NCBI RefSeq assembly: GCF_900143275.1 | Contig: NZ_FSRO01000001.1 | Coordinates: 1,302,001 to 1,366,000, forward strand | Direction: 5' to 3' | DNA length: 64,000 bases | Source: Nitrosomonas cryotolerans ATCC 49181 | GTDB lineage: Bacteria; Pseudomonadota; Gammaproteobacteria; Burkholderiales; Nitrosomonadaceae | Shown: positions 19,330 through 29,819 of the stretch, one piece after another | Numbering within the stretch: position 1 is the first letter of the stretch | How the letters are laid out: every line of letters starts with the position of its first letter | Position numbers and translations under genes: made by a program | Notes under the pieces: generated by a model | Databases searched by the model: none | What the model saw: only the letters and a program-made list of their open reading frames with translations | Told to the model about the DNA's origin: nothing

Positions 19330-20632
19330 CATCTCAACTTCCGGAAAACCCCGGTCTTAAGGCCGGGGATGGATAGGGAGTCAGCTTCGCTGATACTAAA
19401 GCCTGTTTTTTCACCTATTTCTGTTACAGTGTGTTAATGGAAATTAAGCGCGCATACAAATTCAGGTTTTACCCAACTTTTGAGCAAGAAACTATTCTGG
19501 CTCAAACATTCGGGTGTGCTCGGTTTGTCTATAATCGCATGTTGCGCGTTCGTTCTGATGCTTGGTATACCGAGAAAAAAAGAATCGGGTATCATGCTAC
19601 CTCCTCTTTGTTGACCGAGTTAAAAAAAGAGCCTGAATTTGAATGGCTGAACAAAGTTTCCAGTGTTCCTGTGCAGCAATCTCTCCGCCACCTGCAAACG
19701 GCATTTGGTAATTTCTTTGCCAAACGAGCCAAATACCCGTCATTCAAAAGCAAGCATGAGAAGCAATCGGCTGAATACACGTCCAGCGCCTTCAAGTGGG
19801 ACGGTAAGTCTCTGAAACTGGCGAAGATGAAAGATCCGCTGAATATCAGATGGTCGCGCACCCTTCCTAAGGCAACAAAACTAACGATTGCAACAGTCTC
19901 TAAAGACTCAGCGGGTCGATACCATGTTTCTATGCTTTGCGACGACTCTGTTGCGCGAAAGCCAAGGGTTAGCGGCAAAGTCGGCATTGACTTAGGATTA
20001 ACGCACTTCGCTATTCTTTCTACGGGCGAGAAGATTGCGTCTCCTAACACGCTACGAAAGAATGAAACCAGGCTTGCTAAGCTGCAACGCAAGCTATCTA
20101 AAAAGCGCAAAGGGTCGGCCAATAGACAAAAAGCCAGACTGAAAGTAGCGCGACTACATGCAGGAATTGCTGATGCTCGTAAAGACTTTCTACATAAACT
20201 CTCAACACGGCTAGTGAACGAAAACCAAGTGATAGCTGTAGAGTCTTTAGCTGTTAGCAATATGAAGAAAAATCGTTGCCTCGCAAAATCAATTTCCGAT
20301 GCAGGATGGGGTGAGTTTGTGCGGCAATTAGAATACAAGTCGCTGTGGTACGGGCGAGAGCTTGTAGGTATTGACCGATGGTATCCAAGCAGCAAACGCT
20401 GCTCGGGATGTGGGCATACCGTAAACAAGATGCCTTTGAATGTGCGTGAATGGACTTGTCCGGAATGCGGATCAATCCATGATCGAGACATCAACGCAGC
20501 GCGTAATGTTTTGGCCGCTGGACTGGCGGTGTCAGCCCTTGGAGAATCTATAAGTCCTGTTTGCATTTAGGTGCGTCCGGGTTGGATTCGTTGAATTGGG
20601 AATCCCCTTCGTTTACGGAGGGGAGCAGTCAA
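19330..20632 (+). mobile_element. tnpB-only IS605-group element, copy 1
   Basis: A 1.3-kb element with only a tnpB gene, repeated at 31665-32966. Both copies follow TTTAT and begin CATC. Near the left end is a strong hairpin (CCCCGG / CCGGGG around TCTTAAGG). The right end is AATCCCCTTCGTTTACGGAGGGGAG, ending GTCAA. The flank and right end are almost the same as in the tnpA/tnpB elements of this window although the TnpB proteins differ. With no transposase of its own, it was probably moved by TnpA acting in trans (inference). Confidence 0.88.
19437..20570 (+). CDS. tnpB: TnpB RNA-guided nuclease, tnpB-only family, copy 1
   Basis: A 377-residue TnpB of a different subfamily from the one in the tnpA/tnpB elements. 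The N-terminus reads MEIKRAYKFRFYPTFEQ. RuvC residues are present: Asp in GIDLGLTHFAI, Glu in VIAVESLAVSNM and Asp in HDRDINAARNVLAAG. The zinc ribbon is CSGCGH ... CPECGS. ATG at 19437 is chosen because the second copy has its ATG at the equivalent place. It is intact and probably active, in contrast to copy 2. A long open frame on the opposite strand is a coding shadow. Confidence 0.92.
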   Translation: MEIKRAYKFRFYPTFEQETILAQTFGCARFVYNRMLRVRSDAWYTEKKRIGYHATSSLLTELKKEPEFEWLNKVSSVPVQQSLRHLQTAFGNFFAKRAKYPSFKSKHEKQSAEYTSSAFKWDGKSLKLAKMKDPLNIRWSRTLPKATKLTIATVSKDSAGRYHVSMLCDDSVARKPRVSGKVGIDLGLTHFAILSTGEKIASPNTLRKNETRLAKLQRKLSKKRKGSANRQKARLKVARLHAGIADARKDFLHKLSTRLVNENQVIAVESLAVSNMKKNRCLAKSISDAGWGEFVRQLEYKSLWYGRELVGIDRWYPSSKRCSGCGHTVNKMPLNVREWTCPECGSIHDRDINAARNVLAAGLAVSALGESISPVCI

Positions 20633-20722
20633 TCCATCTTGAAAATACTAGACTCCGAATCGTAAATATCTGATGAGGCGTGATCGGCTGCGCCATTACA
20701 GCCGTATTTTAAGGAGATTCCA

Positions 20723-21718
20723 ATGATGATGCGTATGCTGGTTGTATCGCTGCTATCGATTGGCGCAATTGTCACCTCGGTTCATGTGTCAGCGAATGAA
20801 CCTATTCAACCCATTAAAGCCGTTAAACCTGAAAATCCGAAAATGGTTGAATTGGGGAAGATGTTGTTTTTTGATCCACGTTTATCAAAATCGGGTTTTA
20901 TTTCTTGTAACTCATGTCATAACTTGAGTATGGGTGGGACCGATAATATTCCGAGTTCTATCGGCCATGCGTGGTATCAGGGACCGATTAATGCGCCAAC
21001 CGTATTGAATGCGAACATGAATCTGGCTCAATTCTGGGATGGGCGCGCAAAAGATTTAAAAGAACAAGCCGGGGGGCCTATTGCTAATCCAGGCGAGATG
21101 GCTTTTACTCACGAACTAGCGATAGAAGTCTTAGACTCTATCCCGCAGTATCGTGCTTATTTTAAACAGGTTTTTGGATCTGAGAAAATTAATATAGATT
21201 CAGTAACGACAGCCATTGCAGCTTTTGAAGAAACATTGGTGACACCTGGTTCACGCTTTGATAAATGGCTCGAGGGTGATCAGGCGGCATTAAATAAAAT
21301 CGAACTGGAAGGATATAAACTATTTAAGAGCAGTGGTTGTGCTGGTTGCCATAACGGCCCGGCCGTTGGTGGCACGCTGTATCAGAAATTTGGCATTCAT
21401 ACTCCCTATAAAACGGAGAATAAAGCAGAGGGCCGGAAGGCTGTTACTGGTAAAGAGACCGATCTGCATGTTTTTAAAGTGCCGACCTTGCGCAATATAG
21501 AACTGACTTATCCCTATTTCCATGACGGTGCTGTTGCCACATTGGAAGAGGCCGTTTCGACGATGGGTAAGTTACAATTAGATCGCACTTTTAATGAGCA
21601 AGAGGTGGCGAGTATAGTGGCCTTCTTGAAAACACTGACAGGTAAACAACCGAATATCCGGTTGCCTATTTTGCCACCTTCCACTAATAAAACGCCTCGA
21701 CCACAACCATTTGAATAG
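20723..21718 (+). CDS. Di-haem cytochrome c peroxidase
   Basis: A periplasmic enzyme reducing hydrogen peroxide to water with electrons from cytochrome c. The 331 residues begin with a signal peptide (to about VSA at residue 24). Two haem c sites are present: CNSCH at 62-66 and CAGCH at 206-210. The segment PTLRNIELTYPYFHDG is typical of bacterial CcpA/MacA-type peroxidases. An AAGGAG ribosome site precedes the ATG. The Nitrosomonas europaea enzyme of this family has been crystallised and is active without prior reduction; whether this one behaves the same is unknown. It stands alone, ~90 bases after the tnpB-only element. Confidence 0.93.
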   Translation: MMMRMLVVSLLSIGAIVTSVHVSANEPIQPIKAVKPENPKMVELGKMLFFDPRLSKSGFISCNSCHNLSMGGTDNIPSSIGHAWYQGPINAPTVLNANMNLAQFWDGRAKDLKEQAGGPIANPGEMAFTHELAIEVLDSIPQYRAYFKQVFGSEKINIDSVTTAIAAFEETLVTPGSRFDKWLEGDQAALNKIELEGYKLFKSSGCAGCHNGPAVGGTLYQKFGIHTPYKTENKAEGRKAVTGKETDLHVFKVPTLRNIELTYPYFHDGAVATLEEAVSTMGKLQLDRTFNEQEVASIVAFLKTLTGKQPNIRLPILPPSTNKTPRPQPFE

Positions 21719-21997
21719 TCAGTACAGAATGCAGAGTGATTATATGTAATCTGCTGTTGATATCTGTCATTGTTGCTAATGATGATCCAGGCCGTATCTA
21801 TTATGGCCTGGATAATTCTGAAATATTCGGTGATTTCTGTATTGACTACCGATAATAAAGCAGTTGAGATAATTCCTTTTGATATCGGATTTGGAGTTGA
21901 GATATCGGATCTTTTTTGTTTCTGCTTATCTAATGTGGATTTGCACTTGAAAATACAGTAGAGTCACTATTCCAATAATTAGAATAGGGAGCTACCC

Positions 21998-22243
21998 ATG
22001 GGTACCAAGGGGCAGTTATTGCAAGATCCATTTCTAAATATGCTTCGAAAGGAGCATATACCTGTATCAATTTATTTAGTAAATGGTATTAAATTGCAAG
22101 GACATATTGATTCATTTGATCAATATGTTGTGCTGTTGAAGAACTCGGTTACACAGATGGTATACAAACATGCAATATCTACAGTGGTTCCGGCAAGAGC
22201 GGTGACCATTCCCATTGAAACGACTGCTATACGGGATATCTGA
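21998..22243 (+). CDS. hfq: RNA chaperone Hfq
   Basis: The 81-residue hexameric Sm-like protein that pairs small RNAs with messages. Sm1 is visible in [20 protein letters not shown] and [15 protein letters not shown]; Sm2 in [11 protein letters not shown]. The short C-terminal tail is typical of betaproteobacteria. A TAGGGAG ribosome site precedes the ATG. The ~280 bases upstream, back to the peroxidase gene, hold no recognisable gene and probably carry the operon promoter. It is followed by hflX, as in most proteobacteria. Confidence 0.97.
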   Translation: MGTKGQLLQDPFLNMLRKEHIPVSIYLVNGIKLQGHIDSFDQYVVLLKNSVTQMVYKHAISTVVPARAVTIPIETTAIRDI

Positions 22244-23414
22244 GCATTTGGATACGAAAGTTACTGATTATATTAATGAAGTTGTATTAGTGAGTCTTGA
22301 TTTTGGCAGCGGCATGCATATGGAACGTTTGCAAGAATTACAGCAACTAGCGATCAGTGACCAGTTGGTAATTCTTGCAATTGTTGAGGGTAAACGTTCC
22401 CGCCCAGATCCAACCACTTATGTTGGTAGTGGTAAGGTAGATGAAATAGCCAGTGTGTTAGAACAAACGGGCGCATCATTGGTAATTTTCAATCATGAAC
22501 TGTCTCCTGCTCAGCAGCGTAATTTATCACAGCGTCTGCATTGTTCTGTAATAGATCGTACCAGTTTGATACTGGATATTTTTGCACAACGTGCCAAGAG
22601 CCATGAAGGAAAATTACAGGTAGAGCTGGCACAGCTCGAGCATCTTTCGACGAGATTAATCCGGGGTTGGACTCATTTAGAGCGACAGAAAGGAGGAATT
22701 GGTCTGCGTGGTCCGGGCGAAACCCAATTAGAAACAGATCGAAGGTTAATTAGAAAGCGTGTAAAGTTACTCAAGGAAAGACTGATAAAACTTGAGCGTC
22801 AGCGTAAGGTCCAAAGACGATCCAGGCGGCGAGGACCCATTTTATCGATTTCCATTGTTGGTTATACTAATGCGGGGAAGTCTACGTTATTTAACAGGTT
22901 GACTGGCGCACAATCGTATGCTGCGGACCAGTTATTTGCAACGCTTGATACGACTACTCGGAAATTGTTTATTTCAAAAGATGATTCAGTGGTGATTTCC
23001 GATACCGTGGGTTTTATTCGTGAACTGCCCCATACGTTAGTCGCTGCATTTCGTGCTACTCTTGAAGAAACGATACAGGCCGATATGCTGTTACATGTTG
23101 TAGATGCGTGTAGCCCGAATCGGGAAGAACAAATTGAAGCGGTCAATAAATTATTGAGCGAAATTGGTGCGGATACTATTCCACAAATTTTGGTATTTAA
23201 TAAAATCGATCTGCACACGCCAATAGCAGATGAGGCTGATTACGGGCGGGATGAGTATGGTAGAATATCACGTATTCGTTTAAGCGCAAAAACCGGCGCA
23301 GGTTTGAAATTTGTTAAACTGGCATTGGCAGAAGAAATTTCAAGGAATCCAAAAAGGCTCCACGAGGAATCTATAAATGTTGGAAAAGTAACTGGCGGCT
23401 TATTGCCGCAGTAA
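22215..23414 (+). CDS. hflX: GTPase HflX (ribosome-splitting factor)
   Basis: A ~399-residue ribosome-associated GTPase that rescues or splits stalled 70S ribosomes after stress. The N-terminal HflX domain contains [11 protein letters not shown] and [15 protein letters not shown], followed by a coiled linker and the glycine-rich [15 protein letters not shown]. The G domain has [12 protein letters not shown] (G1) at about 216-227, DTVGFI (G3) and NKID (G4). The start is uncertain: the frame opens with a TTG inside the end of hfq (22215), and another TTG is at 22249; no ATG precedes the conserved part. Confidence 0.94.
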   Translation: MKRLLYGISEHLDTKVTDYINEVVLVSLDFGSGMHMERLQELQQLAISDQLVILAIVEGKRSRPDPTTYVGSGKVDEIASVLEQTGASLVIFNHELSPAQQRNLSQRLHCSVIDRTSLILDIFAQRAKSHEGKLQVELAQLEHLSTRLIRGWTHLERQKGGIGLRGPGETQLETDRRLIRKRVKLLKERLIKLERQRKVQRRSRRRGPILSISIVGYTNAGKSTLFNRLTGAQSYAADQLFATLDTTTRKLFISKDDSVVISDTVGFIRELPHTLVAAFRATLEETIQADMLLHVVDACSPNREEQIEAVNKLLSEIGADTIPQILVFNKIDLHTPIADEADYGRDEYGRISRIRLSAKTGAGLKFVKLALAEEISRNPKRLHEESINVGKVTGGLLPQ

Positions 23415-23437
23415 ATTTTTAAACGAACAAAACGGGA

Positions 23438-24631
23438 ATGATTATGGGACTAAACGATCCTCAATGGGGAAGAAAAAAAGGCAATTCTGGTCCACCTGAT
23501 TTGGATGATGTTTTGCGGAATGTAAATAAAAAAATCAGCGATATTTTCGGACAGAGAAAGGGTGACGGAAGCGACGGCGGATCACGCGGGAATAGTCCTA
23601 AGCAATATAGTAGCGGCAGTATTATATTGATTATTGGACTATTGCTGGTGGTGTGGGCAGGCAGTGGTTTCTATATTGTGAATGAAGGCCATCGAGGTGT
23701 GGTATTACGATTTGGCCAGTTTGTCGATACTACGCCTGCTGGTTTACGCTGGCATTTACCTTACCCGGTTGAGACAGTAGAGCTGGTGAACGTGAGTCAG
23801 GTTCGCACCGTTGAGATTGGCTATCGAAATAATGTCAGAAGTAAGGTGCTGAAAGAATCTCTGATGTTGACTGATGATGAGAATATCATTGATATTCAAT
23901 TTGCTGTGCAGTATATTTTGAATAGTCCTGAGAATTTTTTATTTACTAATCGAGATCCTGAGGATGCAGTACTGCAGGCAGCAGAGACTGCGATTCGTGA
24001 GATTATCGGTAAAAGTAAGATGGATTATGTCCTTTACGAAGGCCGTGAACAGGTGGCAGCGAGTGCTACGCAGTTAATGCAGGCAACATTGGACCGTTAT
24101 AAAATCGGAATTGCGATAAGCCGGGTCACTATGCAAAACGCACAACCACCAGAACAGGTGCAGGCTGCATTTGATGATGCGGTCAAAGCGGGGCAGGATA
24201 GGGAGCGACAAAAAAATGAGGGTCAGGCTTACGCGAATGATGTCATACCTAAAGCGACAGGTAACGCGGCTCGTTTGCTAGAAGAATCGCAAGGTTATAA
24301 GCAGCGTGTTATTGCAAATGCAGAGGGTGATGCAAGTCGCTTTAGTCAGGTTCTTGTTGAGTACGATAAAGCCCCTGCTGTGACGCGTGATCGCTTATAT
24401 CTGGATATGATGCAACAGGTCCTTTCCAATACCAGTAAGGTAATCATCGATCAGAAGAGTGGAAATAATTTATTATATTTGCCACTGGATCAGTTGATCC
24501 AAATGGGTGGATCCACATCAAAATCATCTGTAACCAATGCACAGTCCCCTGCTGCGATACAGGAGGCTACACCTGATAGCAGCATACGTACACGAGAGTC
24601 ATTTCGTAACCGTGAACGGGAGATGAGATAG
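23438..24631 (+). CDS. hflK: FtsH protease regulator HflK
   Basis: A membrane-anchored SPFH/band 7 protein that forms, with HflC, the large ring assembly around FtsH and limits its access to substrates. The 397 residues begin with a Gly-rich cytoplasmic part (WGRKKGNSGPPDLDDVL), a membrane helix at 61-80, and the periplasmic band 7 domain (NEGHRGVVLRFGQF onward). A second ATG two codons later (MGLNDPQWG) is an equally likely start. Its stop codon directly abuts the hflC start, so the pair is translationally coupled. Confidence 0.96.
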   Translation: MIMGLNDPQWGRKKGNSGPPDLDDVLRNVNKKISDIFGQRKGDGSDGGSRGNSPKQYSSGSIILIIGLLLVVWAGSGFYIVNEGHRGVVLRFGQFVDTTPAGLRWHLPYPVETVELVNVSQVRTVEIGYRNNVRSKVLKESLMLTDDENIIDIQFAVQYILNSPENFLFTNRDPEDAVLQAAETAIREIIGKSKMDYVLYEGREQVAASATQLMQATLDRYKIGIAISRVTMQNAQPPEQVQAAFDDAVKAGQDRERQKNEGQAYANDVIPKATGNAARLLEESQGYKQRVIANAEGDASRFSQVLVEYDKAPAVTRDRLYLDMMQQVLSNTSKVIIDQKSGNNLLYLPLDQLIQMGGSTSKSSVTNAQSPAAIQEATPDSSIRTRESFRNREREMR

Positions 24632-25510
24632 ATGAAAAAGATCAAGTCAGCATTATTAAGTATTCTTGTTGCATTATTTTTTCTGGGCAGTTCTGCGATT
24701 TACATCGTGGATGAGCGGCAGCAGGCCATTTTGTTCCAATTGGGTGAGGTAATTGATGTTAAAACTTCTCCTGGTTTGTATTTTAAAATTCCGATAGCAC
24801 AGAACGTCCGTTTTTTTGAAAAACGAATTCTGACTATGGATTCAGAAGAACCAGAGCGTTTCATAACGTCAGAGAAAAAGAACGTATTGGTAGACTTGTT
24901 TGTGAAATGGCATATAGTAGACGTAAAACAATACTATGTCAGTGTACGGGGTGATGAAGCTCTGGCCCAGACACGCTTGCAGCAGACAATTAACTCCAGT
25001 TTGCGTGATGAATTTGGTAATCGTACCGTCCATGATGTGGTTTCAGGAGAACGGGATCTCATTATGGAGATTATGCGTCAGAAAGCAGACGTTGACGCAC
25101 GTAAGATTGGTGTGGAAGTTGTGGATGTCCGTTTGAAACGTGTAGATTTGCCTCAGGAAGTCAGTGAATCAGTTTATCGCCGGATGGAAGCAGAGCGGAA
25201 ACGGGTAGCCAATGAATTACGTTCAACAGGTTTTGCGGAATCCGAGAAAATTCGTGCCGATGCTGATCGTCAGCGCGAGATAATTATGGCCGAAGCTTAT
25301 CGTGAAGCTCAGAAAACCATGGGTGAAGGCGATAGTCAGGCGACAGCTATTTACGCGGAAGCCTTTGAAAAGAATCCGGAGTTCTATGATTTTTATCGTA
25401 GCTTAGAGGCTTATAAGCAATCCTTTAAAAATAAAGGGGATATGATGGTGCTTGAACCTACCTCGGATTTTTTCAAATATCTAAAGAATCCATCTGGAAA
25501 TGGAAAATAG
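24632..25510 (+). CDS. hflC: FtsH protease regulator HflC
   Basis: The 292-residue partner of HflK. It has one N-terminal membrane helix (SALLSILVALFFLGSSAIYI) and a periplasmic band 7 domain starting VDERQQAILFQLGEV. The helical tail contains VRLKRVDLPQEVSESVYRRM, a conserved HflC segment. The start codon follows the hflK stop without a gap. About 200 bases of non-coding sequence separate it from the DUF2065 gene. Confidence 0.96.
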   Translation: MKKIKSALLSILVALFFLGSSAIYIVDERQQAILFQLGEVIDVKTSPGLYFKIPIAQNVRFFEKRILTMDSEEPERFITSEKKNVLVDLFVKWHIVDVKQYYVSVRGDEALAQTRLQQTINSSLRDEFGNRTVHDVVSGERDLIMEIMRQKADVDARKIGVEVVDVRLKRVDLPQEVSESVYRRMEAERKRVANELRSTGFAESEKIRADADRQREIIMAEAYREAQKTMGEGDSQATAIYAEAFEKNPEFYDFYRSLEAYKQSFKNKGDMMVLEPTSDFFKYLKNPSGNGK

Positions 25511-25709
25511 GATAGTAGAATTATAAATCCATGTAATGTGAATATACTTGAGGTATATCCCATATCTAGTGTGTGGAGAGATTCTGGAAAGTGTTGTTCA
25601 ATATGTATATTGTTACTGACTAGGATCTCTCCATAGTATTGGAAATGTACAAGCCTTTGTTTTAGAGATGCACGTGTGTGCAGCGACACCTTGTTGGAGA
25701 TATTGCGGT

Positions 25710-25895
25710 ATGTGGGATACTTTTCTGATTGCAATTGCATTAATGTTGATATTGGAAGGTATGATGCCATTCTTGTCTCCTCGAACCTGGCGAGAAACCT
25801 TTAAGAGATTAACTGAAATTGAAGATGGTCAGATACGTTTTATTGGTTTGAGCTCAATGCTGATTGGATTGGCATTACTTTTAATTCTGAGTTAG
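25710..25895 (+). CDS. DUF2065 small membrane protein (YjeT-like)
   Basis: A 61-residue inner-membrane protein with two hydrophobic segments, DTFLIAIALMLILEGMMPFL and FIGLSSMLIGLALLLIL. This family sits between hflC and hisZ or purA in many proteobacteria, and its function is unknown. I chose the ATG at 25710, with a GGAGA ribosome site, because MWDTFLIAIALMLI is the family N-terminus; an earlier in-frame ATG adds an unconserved stretch. Confidence 0.88.
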   Translation: MWDTFLIAIALMLILEGMMPFLSPRTWRETFKRLTEIEDGQIRFIGLSSMLIGLALLLILS

Positions 25896-25942
25896 GTTCC
25901 TGTCTTTCTTATCATCATATGACCAGTTTATGATTTATACAC

Positions 25943-27112
25943 ATGCGTAACTGGCTGCTTCCCGAATATATCGAAGATATTCTGCCTACAGAGGCGTTGC
26001 ATATTGAAGAGATGCGTCGTCGTATTATCGATATGTTGCGGGTACATGGCTATCAGTTGGTTATTCCGCCGCTGCTGGAATATGTTGAATCCTTGCTGAC
26101 CGGTAGTGGCAGTGCTATGGATTTGCACATGTTCAAGGTGATTGACCAGTTGAGCGGTAGGATGATGGGTTTGCGTGCTGATATGACACCACAGGTTGCA
26201 CGTATCGATGCGCATTTATTAAATTACGATGGTATTACCCGTTTGTGTTATGCGAGTAGCGTACTGCATACCACGCCATCAGGGTTAACCCGTACTCGTG
26301 AACCGCTCCAAATTGGTGCAGAGCTTTATGGTCACAGAGGTTTAGACAGCGATTTAGAAATACAGCGTTTGATGCTGCGTTGTTTGTCAATCTCCGGATT
26401 GGATAAAATTCATTTGGATCTTGGCCATGTTGCGGTTTTTCGTGGGCTAATTCGAAACGCCGGTATTCCACCTGAAATAGAAGCTGAATTATTTAATGTA
26501 TTACAGGATAAAGATATTCCTGCATTAAAAGATTTATGTGCTGGTATGGGTAGGCATGTGAATAAGCGAACGCAGCAGGCATTACTATTGTTACCTGAAT
26601 TATATGGTGATAGAAAGATTCTGGCGCATGCATATAATTTATTGCCGGATTATCCTGAGATTAAAAAAGCGCTGGATGAGCTGGAAACGGTTGGTAAGGA
26701 ATTACAATCAGTAGTCGATAGCATCGCGTTTGATTTGGCTGATTTGCGGGGCTATCACTATCATAGCGGCATGGTGTTTGCTGCTTACGCTAGAGACTGT
26801 TCTAATGCAATTGCCTTGGGTGGACGATACGATGAGATTGGGAAAGCGTTTGGCAGGGCACGCCCGGCTACCGGTTTTAGCATGGATCTGCGGGTATTAT
26901 CCCGATTGATTAAGCCAGATCCTTATCCCAAAGGGATTCTGGCGCCAAGCCGGAAAAATAATAAGGCACTTGAAAAAATGATCGCACAATTGCGCGATGC
27001 GGGTCAAATTGTAATAGTTGAATTGCCTGGACACAAAGATAATAAACGAACGCTTGATTGTGATAGACAACTTGTGCTGCGTAGTGGGAAATGGATTGTT
27101 GAGGAGATCTAA
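25943..27112 (+). CDS. hisZ: ATP phosphoribosyltransferase regulatory subunit
   Basis: A HisRS-like protein without aminoacylation activity that binds the short form of HisG and confers histidine feedback on the first step of histidine synthesis. The 389 residues carry the class II synthetase core: MRNWLLPEYIEDILPTEALH at the start, motif-2-like MMGLRADMTPQVARI and the FDLADLRGYHYHSG segment. Its place between DUF2065 and purA is the normal betaproteobacterial order. HisG itself is not in the window. Confidence 0.95.
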   Translation: MRNWLLPEYIEDILPTEALHIEEMRRRIIDMLRVHGYQLVIPPLLEYVESLLTGSGSAMDLHMFKVIDQLSGRMMGLRADMTPQVARIDAHLLNYDGITRLCYASSVLHTTPSGLTRTREPLQIGAELYGHRGLDSDLEIQRLMLRCLSISGLDKIHLDLGHVAVFRGLIRNAGIPPEIEAELFNVLQDKDIPALKDLCAGMGRHVNKRTQQALLLLPELYGDRKILAHAYNLLPDYPEIKKALDELETVGKELQSVVDSIAFDLADLRGYHYHSGMVFAAYARDCSNAIALGGRYDEIGKAFGRARPATGFSMDLRVLSRLIKPDPYPKGILAPSRKNNKALEKMIAQLRDAGQIVIVELPGHKDNKRTLDCDRQLVLRSGKWIVEEI

Positions 27113-28447
<1,335 letters not shown>

Positions 28448-28813
28448 TAGGGATTAGAGGCAATTGTAGGTTGGCATGTTTGTGTCTTGGAGCGGAGTGA
28501 GGTAGTTGATCATTATGGATAAAGTGATCTTATGATTGTTCTTCTTAATAGATAGAGATGCTGTGGATGATTCGATTAATGAGCCGCTTGCAAACTTCTG
28601 TGAAATGAGAAATGAAGGGCGTAATCTCTGAGAGCAGATAATCCGGAGAGGTATGTATAATATTGCGGGTGTATCGTTTTATCTCAAAGAATAATTCTGT
28701 CGCCTGCACCCGATAAGAAGGGCAGTTTACCGGGCTGCCAATTAATTCGCTCGCCGTACTCTATTTTTGAGCAAATGATTATTGTGTAACCGAAATTTTG
28801 CGGAATAGAATAA
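28448..28813. other. Intergenic region without a recognisable gene
   Basis: About 365 bases between purA and the frameshifted acetyltransferase. I see no conserved frame, tRNA or clear terminator here. Confidence 0.6.
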
Positions 28814-29249
28814 ATGGGTATGCCTCCTTTTATAATACGCCTGGTAAACTGGCGAGATGAAGCGCATTTGTTAAGACCTGTTCGCGAGGCAGTGTTTATT
28901 AAGGAGCAGCAGATTCCAGCAGAACTAGAGTGGGACGCGTTTGATATCAGTAGTCTGCATGCGCTTGCGCTTGCTGCGGACGGGAGGCCTATAGGCACAG
29001 CAAGGCTACTGTCAGATGGTCATATTGGCCGTATGGCCGTGCTGCAAGAATGGCGTGGGCAGTGCTTTGATGAGACGACTGCTAGAGGAAATGCAAAGCA
29101 GAAAATTCCAGCATGTTGTGATTAATGCACAAATCGATGCAATCCGGTTTTACAAGAAATTTGAATTTAGGATAGCAGGCAAGCGCTTTATAGAGGCCGG
29201 AATTCCACATGTACAGATGATACTAAAATTGCAAGAATTGCAGAATTAA
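28814..29249 (+). pseudogene. GNAT acetyltransferase, frameshifted
   Basis: Two overlapping frames together make one YjcF-like GNAT protein of ~145 residues. The first half gives VREAVFIKEQQIPAELEWD and IGTARLLSDGHIGRMAVLQE. The second half, in the next frame, gives GVGSALMRRLLEEMQSRKF and INAQIDAIRFYKKFEFRIAG. The break falls at about 29060-29070, exactly where the acetyl-CoA loop (Q/RxxGxG/A) should be, so neither half can work alone. The net shift is one extra base or two missing bases. A sequencing error is possible. The family acetylates small amines or proteins, but no substrate is predictable. Confidence 0.82.
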
Positions 29250-29578
29250 TACTGCATTTTTGATTCTTCCCATTTACGCGCCAATACTTCAGAAGCACGA
29301 TTCCATTCATTGATGGCGCGTTCTTTTATTAGATTAGCTTGTTCGAGTTTTTTTCTGGTAATTTCAGCTTCCTGTTCAACTTTCAATAACTGCTGTTTGA
29401 TACGCCGCACCTTATCCGCGATCTCAGCATTATCTTTTTCTGAGAGTTCAGCTTCATACTTGGCTTTTACCATTTGTTCATAGGCGAAGCTGGCTCGTTG
29501 CTGGAGATTCTCAATATTCTCAGCGATAGCTGTAGGAAAATACATTAAACTCAGAAATAATATTGCAGGAAATCTCAT
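29246..29578 (-). CDS. Exported coiled-coil protein of unknown function
   Basis: A 110-residue protein with a signal peptide (FPAILFLSLMYFPTAIAENI) and then a long heptad-like, charge-rich helix (AYEQMVKAKYEAELSEKDNA; IKQQLLKVEQEAEITRKKLE). I do not recognise a family. It is probably periplasmic and mostly alpha-helical. Its stop overlaps the end of the GNAT pseudogene by four bases in convergent orientation. Confidence 0.7.
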   Translation of the reverse strand: MRFPAILFLSLMYFPTAIAENIENLQQRASFAYEQMVKAKYEAELSEKDNAEIADKVRRIKQQLLKVEQEAEITRKKLEQANLIKERAINEWNRASEVLARKWEESKMQY

Positions 29579-29660
29579 ATATTTTCATCCTTCACTACTG
29601 AATATGGAAAGTATAGCAAACGATTCCGTTTGTTATGGCAGAGAATTGAGATATTAGATA

Positions 29661-29748
29661 AGACCTCTGAAAAACCCCTATAGTTGAAAAATTCACCCTT
29701 TATAATCAATAGTCGAAAACTTCTGGCGAGGGCTTTTGCAAAAGTCTC
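29661..29748 (+). repeat. Miniature inverted-repeat element (MITE), copy A
   Basis: An ~88-base element with ends AGACCTCTGAAAAACCCC and GGGCTTTTGCAAAAGTCT in inverted orientation. Two further copies lie at 44216-44304 (opposite orientation) and 60557-60645. The shared interior reads TTATAATCAATAG and AAAACTTCTGGCGAGGG. The ends resemble those of IS5-group elements, so it is probably a non-autonomous derivative. Confidence 0.8.
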
Positions 29749-29819
29749 TAGATATATGAATCCCTGGGTTATCCTGAGTTTTATTTTTAAAGATAAAACA
29801 GGGAATAAACAACGATTGA

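Noticed and set aside
19592-20566. Long open frame (324 codons) on the minus strand inside the tnpB-only element
   Set aside because: It is antisense to an intact tnpB whose motifs are all recognisable; the protein shows no family features, and the equivalent frame in copy 2 is broken up.
21770-21961. 63-codon plus-strand frame upstream of hfq
   Set aside because: No ribosome site, no conserved sequence, and it occupies the likely hfq promoter region.
28684-28998. 104-codon minus-strand frame before and within the GNAT gene
   Set aside because: Overlaps the real GNAT coding sequence antisense and has no family features.
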